NCBI GenBank assembly: GCA_033557835.1
Contig: JAWQRO010000332.1
Span: forward strand, 1 to 42,684
Direction of reading: 5' to 3'
Source: Helochares maculicollis
Lineage: Eukaryota > Arthropoda > Insecta > Coleoptera > Hydrophilidae
Length of the DNA stretch: 42,684 nucleotides
The position numbers were made by a program, and so were the translations under genes. The notes under the pieces are model-generated. The model was given only the letters and a program-made list of their open reading frames with translations. It did not search any database and was not told where the DNA came from. Shown here piece by piece: positions 35,334 through 42,684 of the stretch (position 1 is the stretch's first letter; the number at the start of each line of letters is the position of its first letter).

Positions 35334-37624
35334 GCTTGCATTTCCACATATACAACGTAATTTAAAAATTCTTTAACACCAAAATTCCAATAAAAATAAT
35401 CTGATTATGTATGGCAGGAAGGATGAGATCAGGGCTCTATGCGGTAATTTAAAATTCGAAAATCTCCCGGCTCTCATTTATTTACGCCAGAATAATTTAC
35501 GAATTTCATGTTGGAAGTTGGAAAATATGTAAAGCTACCTCCCTCCTGACAAGTGTCTTTCATGTCGGAGAATGTCAGGTATTGATTTTCGTTCTGAATA
35601 TTTATCCCCTCTGTAAGCAAACTCAACTTTATAGGTATATAAGTGTGACCTGAAATTGTTTTCCCGCGTTCTTCTTCACGTCCTCCAACCTTTAAAATAT
35701 GGACAGAAATGTCAATAAATGTTTATGTACTATATTTATGGAAATTGAGGATCAAGAGTGAAACGCCAAAAATTATTATCTTTGCTACAGAAATTTCATG
35801 CTCAGTTAAACCGAAAATTGAAAATCATCTGGGAAAATTTCCTTTGCAAAAAATATCGATTTCGGCTACTTATCCTTTAAAGGATTCGATTCTCCGCCAA
35901 TCCTTTGAAACGAAAATCTCGAATTCAATAATATTAAGTTTCGTTAGCCTCCTTTTGCACACGTCATGTCTCAAAGGACAAAATCGCCATCGATAAGCGA
36001 AAATCTTTTAACATGTGATATACTAAAGCTCCCCGATTTCTATTTATACATTTAGATCCCCTATGCGTTTCACATATCCATAATTTTCTACTTCCACTAC
36101 AATCTTCTCAGGATAATATGTTCAATATTATAACCATATGCCTTTATTTAAATAGTCTATCTCCACTCGTTTTTGTTTATAAATAGTTGAGGTGTTAGAA
36201 TAATTGTCCCCTTTTCACTATGCAAAAATAAGGGATAGCAAATTGGTTTTGTAATTTTGTTAAAACATTAAATGTAAGATATATTCTATGCAATGGAGGA
36301 ATTTTAAAGAAAATTGCGGTGCCGCTGTGAATCTTTTACTGGAATGTCTTTCATTCAAATTGTCTTGGTTACCTAGAGATCAACCCGCACGATGACAGCT
36401 CTTCGGTCGCAATTTCAGCTTCCTTTAGATCTCTCTCCAACGTCGAATGCCATTCTGCGATATAGCGTAAGTGCGTGAAATGTGTGCGAGATAGACACGC
36501 CATCGTCAAGGGTGTCGAGCGGAATTTACGTTTCAGGTTCTCTAAATGGGCTTCCAATCTTTATTCAAAAAGTTTACTTTGCTAAATTACTTTCGAGTTT
36601 TTTCTTTATTCGTGCGGTCAACAGATTAGCTGATGCAAAGTTTCAGGATAAATTTACTGCTTTAATAATCTCAAGCAGGGAAATATTGCTTCCACCAATC
36701 TTGGACACTAAGTATTCATAAATTTATCGATTTTTCTAATTTGAAAAGCACTCGGTTGTATTTAAGTTCTCAATTAAACTTCAAACACACATTTTTCTCT
36801 TTGCGTTTTCAAAAAATTTCTACTCGGCTGTACTGTACTAATACTGAAAATACCATGGATATCGCAAGTTAATCGAGACTCCAAATCAAGAACCAGTATG
36901 CTTAGTAGTGTTATTATTATTTACTTCTGCAATCAGAGATACACTTTCTGCGTCTTAGTTATTAGGTCCTTTATATGAAAGATGTAATAATTAGTACTGT
37001 AGAATATATAGTAAAATAAAATAAAATAAGAGATACGTTCCATATGTGAGAGATACTATACTCGATTTTTTATGGATTATAACATCTAAATTTCAAAAAT
37101 AAATACCTTAATATTATGAGTAGCAAGGGATTACCTGCGAGAGATAAATTTAATTCCTGGTTTCGGCTTCTGCGGTTTGAATGTAGAAATTGGTGGTTAA
37201 CACTCGAAGCGCGCTTACAAACTGTTGAAAAACTATTCAAGTACTTTTGGAAGCGAATGGAACTCCTCATAGTTTGCGTATTTACCGTTTACTACAGGAA
37301 TGTTTGAAATATTCCTACTATTACTCATAAGGACTTCTATCAAAAAAGCGTTTTTCTTAAAGTCAAGCGCAATTTTGTAAATTCCATCTGATTAAGTAAT
37401 TTATAAATGTGAAAGTCAGGAACTGACATATTGTATCGGCATTCTCTTGCTTTTTGCAAAATATGATTAAAGACCTGAGTGTAGGTTGCTGTAAACGAAA
37501 AACATCTCTTACAATAGGATTTTGCTTACCAACGACAAATACGCTAATAGCTGCGTGGGATGATCCTTGTGTTGACAAGAAAGAATTTTGTATGACGAAT
37601 CTGCAAATATAAAGAAATCGATTT
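35334..37624. other. Non-coding stretch with scattered short frames
   Basis: Frames at 35709-35996 (95 codons), 36369-36557 minus (62), 36482-36721 (79), 37116-37307 (63, overlapped by 37070-37270 minus) and 37363-37578 minus (71) have no recognised motif. 35400-35700 and 36360-36560 are GC-richer and could be conserved non-coding DNA or isolated exons; I cannot support either. Confidence 0.4.
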
Positions 37625-37646
37625 TATATATATATATATATATATA
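37625..37646. repeat. (TA)11 microsatellite
   Basis: Eleven uninterrupted TA dinucleotides, a simple repeat likely to vary in length between individuals. Confidence 0.95.
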
Positions 37647-40600
37647 GCTTAGCAGTATAACTAAGTGTAACAAACTATATCTAAACTTTGACGACATTTT
37701 CTGTAATATAATTTAGAGTATGTCAAAGAAATCTAGCTAAACAATAACGTGAATTAAATAAATCTAGAAAAACAAAACCATCAAAAACTTAAGATACATC
37801 ATTTACTCGAAGAGTTGAGATACGTTAATGATTGACCACGCTTCAAATATAATTGCAGAAGGTAATAAAAACGTGAAATGCATCCTATAGTTGCGAAGAA
37901 TGAGCGAGCGAAGCCAGCGAATCCCGAATAAACGAAGTAAAAGCGGTTTTCTTTCATGAACTCTTTGAAATCTCAATTTTATTTGTAGAAACAAATATGC
38001 AAACAGTCATGCTTGGTGTTTGAATTTGTGAACCATTCTTCTTTACCAATTGACTTAAGAAAAGTTTTGTTCAATCTACGTTTTCATTATCATTTTTAGC
38101 AAAAATTCACTTGTCAATAGTTATTAATAGCTATTATTTAATTCTATAGACTAATTTTATGTGAAACTTCCTCATCAAGCCAACATTTCGTAAACTAATT
38201 ACTAATGGTTTGTTCATATTTTCCACTCGGTGTAGGTATTCTAAGGACTAGCTTCTATATAAAGGTTTTCTCACTTGAGTCAAAAACATTGATATGAATC
38301 TACAATTATTTTATATTATCTTTGGATCACTATTACAATCAAAATATTGAACACAATTGCATGAAATCTAGAATTGCTGAACAGGAGAAGATAATACAAG
38401 ACAATTTGAAACTAAAATCTATTTAGTATAAAAAACAAATGATTGCTTTTAAACTGTACTAAAGTGATTTAACTAACTTTATTTGTAATTAACAATAAAT
38501 CACTAGTTTTACCCAACACCATTCGGTGGTAGACCTATTTTGGTAGAATATTTAACTTTCCTAACACTGGGCCATTATTAAGCTAAGGTCGAGTTACACA
38601 AGCAAGTGTAAAGTTCATGTGTATACACATTAATGTCCGAAAACATACCACTAATTCGAACACAGCAAGCAAGCAAGCTCAAGTTCTAATAGCCCTGTGT
38701 AGGAATTAGGTTGTACTTGCTGACGCAACGCCATTCATTTGCCAGCAAGGATAAATATTATTCTACAACGGAGAGCAAAGAATTGTTTTCCGTTCGTATT
38801 GTCCCTGGCTTTTGATTGACAGTAAGCTGCAAGCTAATGCCTACTATGTGCATAAACAATTTATATTTATGTCAGAGTGGCACCCAACTAAACCCTACAC
38901 CATTAGAAGCTAAGCTTAATGCTACAGATTAGTGGTATGCTCTTAATAGGGCACGAACTAATTAACATATTGTAAACAAACTTGACACTAGTAAATCAAA
39001 TCGCCACTAGTGACCTAATCTTTCCCTCATGCTACTACCGCTAAAAACTCGACTTCTGACTCTTTAGAGTCATCAAAGGGTAGTAAATTTCGCAATTACG
39101 CTCAATTTTTACTCTCAAATTATGTGGTTAAACATGGAAAAATTTGAAAAGCCACGCGCTGCTAGAGATTACCGTTTTAATTAAGAAAATAAAAGATTTT
39201 TTCTGGGCTGCTTCCCACTGGCGGGCGAAGAATATTTCGATTTAGAAACAAAAGAAAGTAGTCGGCTTTGCGTGGCAAACGGGGTTTAATGAAAAAAATT
39301 AATTAATCTTATTTGAAGTAAGTAAATGTTTGGTACAACAATTAGGAGGCATTAAGCTTGTAAAATACTTTCGTAATTTAGCAACTTTTACAAAATACTT
39401 TGCTAGGGTAAAGCACAGAATTGAATTGTTTGTAAATAAAACGTTGTGAAAAACTGCCATCAATCATACTCAGGAAAATATTTTAAAATAAACAATAGTG
39501 CCATAAAACCCAGTTGAATACCATAAAAAGTAGCCATTATAATCAACAATAGTTATGTGGCGATCTGTTGGAAAGCAAATATGGTATTAGTAAAGGCAAA
39601 CACTGAATCAAATCTATGTAATTTGTGTACGATAATCATATTTTACTAAATATTTTAATTGTGGCTTAGCTTAGCCCTCATTAATTATAATTATATTGAA
39701 GCTAAGATTTAGTTATCGATCACCTGGATGCTTGCACAGCACTGTCTTCAAAATAAATTAATTAGTCATATTGGGCAATAGGTCTGCTCATTATTAGGTC
39801 CCTCTTGAGACTAAACTATCTAAACAAGATCAAGTTAATATTATGATTAAAAGGGTGTTGCTGCTAACTTTGAAACTTATTGAATTATGAAATAGATTCA
39901 CGGCAATAACATTTGTTAGAAAACTTAAAAAAAGTGTAGCTCTTTGTGAGCTACAGAATTAGAGATTTATGAATATAGCTTGATTCGAAAAGAATCTCTC
40001 TTTAATATGTATCGAACCGACCAACTCAAACGGGGGCACGATTGCATTAAAATTAGTTTCTGCGAAACAATTATTCATTGTTGATGACTATTTAAGCTTC
40101 ATTTCCCTAATTATTAGGTTTGCATTGAATAATTGTGAACGTTATGATTTGCATAGGTTGGTGCATGCAAATTTCTCTTTCCATCAATGAACTATTCATA
40201 AAAAGACCAGCGCTGCCAAAATCTGTAATTCTATATTTTTCCGCTTTATAACTTTAAGGCTTTCGTTGTATGTTATTAAAACTGATGCAGCCTTTAACAG
40301 AATATTCCCATGAGGCGCTTAAAAGGTTAGACATCATGGCTTTGCGGTTACTTTACCCTTTCCTGATGGACAGAAATTCATATTTTCATTTAATAATGTT
40401 CTCACTAGAAACATCTCAATATAATTTCCAACTAAGTTTGTGATTAATTTTATAATACACGAGGATGAAAATTGCTATTTTAATTAAACTTCGTGCACTA
40501 AGTATTGTTTTTACATCTTCGTTTTCCAGATTGGAAAACTGTACGAATTATCTTTTGATTAAATTTTGTTGCTATGAGAAAGTTTTCGCCGTAACGTAAG

Positions 40601-41730
40601 ACTGGTATAGTAAGCATTCCAGCACACCTGTAAAAGTTTAATCAACGGTCTACCCCTGCATTATAGTTTAAAAAGGGGTTGCTTTGTGTTGACGAATTCA
40701 AGATAAAGAACTCAAGTGGAGGGGTGGCAATGGCGATGAAGTGGTATCCAGCAATAGTAAACAATGAACAGGTACATTTTGTGTGCAGAACATGGATTCT
40801 TAATGAAAGTTCGAGTTCGGGTGCTTGTCTTTGCAGTCTACTCAATTTTTAAATTCACTCCAAAGTTCAAAAGAAGCGCTTGCCAATATATTCACCAATC
40901 AGGTATATTAGGAATATATTTTCCAATAACTCGACTGAGTTTCACAGAGGTCCCGACATTTCCGCATCTAACATCATGAAAATTTAATAAGTTTCGTTTT
41001 GCATTGACCAATTTTCCTTTTCTATTGGCTGGGAAATATTTCAAGTTATCGTTAAAAACGTCATTTCGGAATGTTTAATCGAAGGCGAAATCTCCTTGCT
41101 AGAGTTGGAAAATATCAAAGGTTCCTTCCATACCGCAGTGAAATTGAAACCAACTACAACAGTATAGACCCATCGCAATTTAAAGTTTTAATTCCCATCC
41201 TCGCGTTTTTGTTTTTATCGCTAAATTTACCTTTGTTTGGACGTCGCTTTTCAATCGTTTCAAATAAAAATTGGTTTAGACCAGAAGCTCTCGAATCTGG
41301 TTGAAATAAGGAGCAGTATAGATTTACAATTATATTTCATGCCGATTTTAGTATCCATCTAAAAGACTGTCTGCATTGAAAAAAAGTTGTTATATTATCT
41401 ATATTAAAATTATTTTGCGTGGAAATGCTAGTTAACTTCGGGCAAAAATATGAAATTACTAGGAGTGAAGTTAAAAGTGGCAATCCCTATATTAACTAAA
41501 TTAATCAAACTGAGCAGTCCTTCGACGGCAAGTTCGCTTAATATTAATTATTTAGTTCCCTAAGGGGGGCTACACTACTCCGGACAAGATCAAGGGAATG
41601 TTGAAGTGAGATGGATGTAATTATTGACTTGGGGAGCTATGAATTATTTAATGAGTAAGCAATAATAGAGGAAATATTGATAGCATATGACCTACAAATC
41701 TTTGGTGATTTTTATTCTGTCGTTATTACC
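37647..41730. other. AT-rich non-coding stretch
   Basis: No gene is recognised. Short frames at 37803-37994 minus, 40642-40845 minus, 40764-40979 and 41071-41304 (77 codons) lack motifs, and two of them overlap on opposite strands. Small (CAAG)n-like words occur at 38665-38680. Confidence 0.5.
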
Positions 41731-41800
41731 TTCATAGTATTATATTTTGATAGGTCGCACGTTGAGTATCTTTACATATTCATAGTATTAAATTTTAATA
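41731..41800. repeat. Imperfect 48-bp-spaced duplication at the repeat edge
   Basis: TTCATAGTATTATATTTTGA at 41731 recurs as TTCATAGTATTAAATTTTAA at 41779, followed in both by a TCG(A)GCAC word. The second copy begins at exactly the base where similarity to position 1 of the window begins. Confidence 0.7.
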
Positions 41801-41904
41801 CTAAATCGAGCACAAGCTGCTTAAAATCTTTTATAAACGGAACAATGAATAGTTTTACGATAATTATAGAATTTTAAATAATATTGCAAACAAAATATGA
41901 CATA

Positions 41905-42684
41905 CGAGGGCCGTCCGATAAGTTCTTGCCTCACCACCCGGTGGTACCAGTATCGCAAGAGAGAGACACTATCGTTTTCTCATAGACGGCCACTGTCAAA
42001 ATTTCAGTCAAATCAGACTCGTAGTTTTGTTTTGACCGTTTGTAGAAGATGGTGTATCCACGGATTAAAGAAAATTGAAAAAGAACAATATCAGCCGATG
42101 ATTTGACTCTTGTTTTTGAAAGAGAAATCGTGATGTGACATCAAAGAGTACTTGGATGCTGTGTACGGTGACTGTTCCCTTTTGATGGTGAAGGTCTAAA
42201 ATTGGTTTAACGAGTTTCAACGCGGTCGCACGTCGGTTTATGAAGAACCTTGCTCAGGTGCCCCAAAAATGGCTACCACGGAGGATATTGTGACAAAAAT
42301 CCATGATCTTGTATTGGTAAACCGCCGATTTAACGTGCGCGACATAGCGGAAACAGTAACCATCTCAAAACACAATATGAGTCATACCCTGTATAAAATT
42401 TTGGGAATGAGAAAACTGTCGGCGCGATGAGTACCGCGTTTGATCACTCGAGACAACAAGCGCAATCGTGAGACCACTTCAGAGCAGTGTTTGACGTTGT
42501 TTATGCGCAATCCGAAGGAGTTACTACGAAATGTGGATCCACTGGTACACACCAGAGACCAAAGAAAGTTGTCCTATTACTCGGACAGGTGATGGTCACA
42601 GTTTTCTGAGATTCACAAGGTGTGACTACCTCGAGAAGGGCAGAACGGTCACAGGGCTCTATTATGCAACATTATTGAGCGGAG
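41905..42684 (+). mobile_element. Mariner transposon, second copy, cut by window end
   Basis: This is the left 780 bp of the same mariner insertion as 127-1345, with TA at 41903-41904 and the left TIR at 41905-41927 (CGAGGGCCGTCCGATAAGTT and then CTT). This copy keeps the region around 42019-42064 intact, including an ATG at 42049-42051 that could be the ancestral transposase start, one base out of frame with the downstream coding trace. It has lost 49 bp after 42569. Confidence 0.93.
42049..42684 (+). pseudogene. Mariner transposase pseudogene, copy 2 (partial)
   Basis: This is the N-terminal two thirds of the transposase relic. It carries the same fatal changes as copy 1: the stop for lysine at 42197-42199, the stop for tryptophan at 42428-42430, and tyrosine in place of the first catalytic aspartate at 42525-42527. 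The lesions therefore predate the duplication. A 49-bp deletion between two GAAAGT words follows the WIHWYTPETKE block. In copy 1 these words sit at 761-766 and 810-815; one remains here at 42564-42569. Confidence 0.9.

Larger units (their letters stand above)
41779..42684. repeat. Terminal direct repeat, right copy
   Basis: Same orientation as 1-930. 41779-41904 is identical to 1-126. The mariner part carries 21 substitutions, keeps 25 bp that the left copy lacks, and lacks 49 bp that the left copy has. It is still matching at the last base of the window, so its true right end is not seen. Confidence 0.95.

Noticed and set aside
1..42684. Whole window as a polydnavirus-like or other viral circle with direct-repeat ends
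   Set aside because: No viral gene family is visible, and the repeated ends are a decayed mariner with its flank rather than a recognisable excision motif. A duplication or contig overlap explains the ends more simply.

Overview
This window looks like AT-rich, gene-poor arthropod (most likely insect) nuclear DNA. The identification rests on two different mariner-family transposon relics with recognisable terminal inverted repeats (TIRs) and D,D34D transposase remnants, plus pieces of a non-LTR retrotransposon. These fit an insect best but do not fix the order or species. I find no intact protein-coding gene, no tRNA or rRNA and no CRISPR array. Nearly all open reading frames are below about 105 codons, lack recognisable domains and fit chance in AT-rich DNA.

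Layout. 1-930 and 41779-42684 are the same sequence in direct orientation: about 126 bp of unique-looking flank followed by a dead mariner (copy 1 complete at 127-1345; copy 2 starts at 41905 and runs off the window). The window therefore ends in its own beginning, as expected for a tandem or segmental duplication with a unit of about 41.8 kb, a circular molecule, or a contig-end/assembly effect. 1348-15400 is AT-rich non-coding DNA with small tandem arrays (6398-6449, 7779-7880), a 38-nt hairpin (12202-12239) and a GC-richer non-coding island (about 12420-13330). 15500-17490 is a nest of retroelement debris: non-LTR reverse transcriptase fragments on the minus strand, on both sides of an LTR-like segment (16614-16960), with a 150-bp direct repeat shared by the two sides. 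17490-25130 is non-coding apart from a weak, broken coding-like trace at 22375-23145. 25137-26294 is a mellifera-like mariner with good TIRs that has lost the segment carrying its first catalytic aspartate. 26295-41730 is AT-rich DNA with a simple-sequence block (28161-28275), a (TA)11 tract, a 75-nt imperfect hairpin at 30784-30858 and a pair of diverged repeats (32431-32522, 33801-33932).

Nothing here forms an operon or pathway. The story is one of transposon insertion, decay and duplication. The most informative signal is in the end repeats. All 21 substitutions between the two copies fall inside the left half of the mariner (128-694), while the 127 bp before and about 187 aligned bases after are identical. 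That points to gene conversion from another mariner copy, or to a mosaic assembly.
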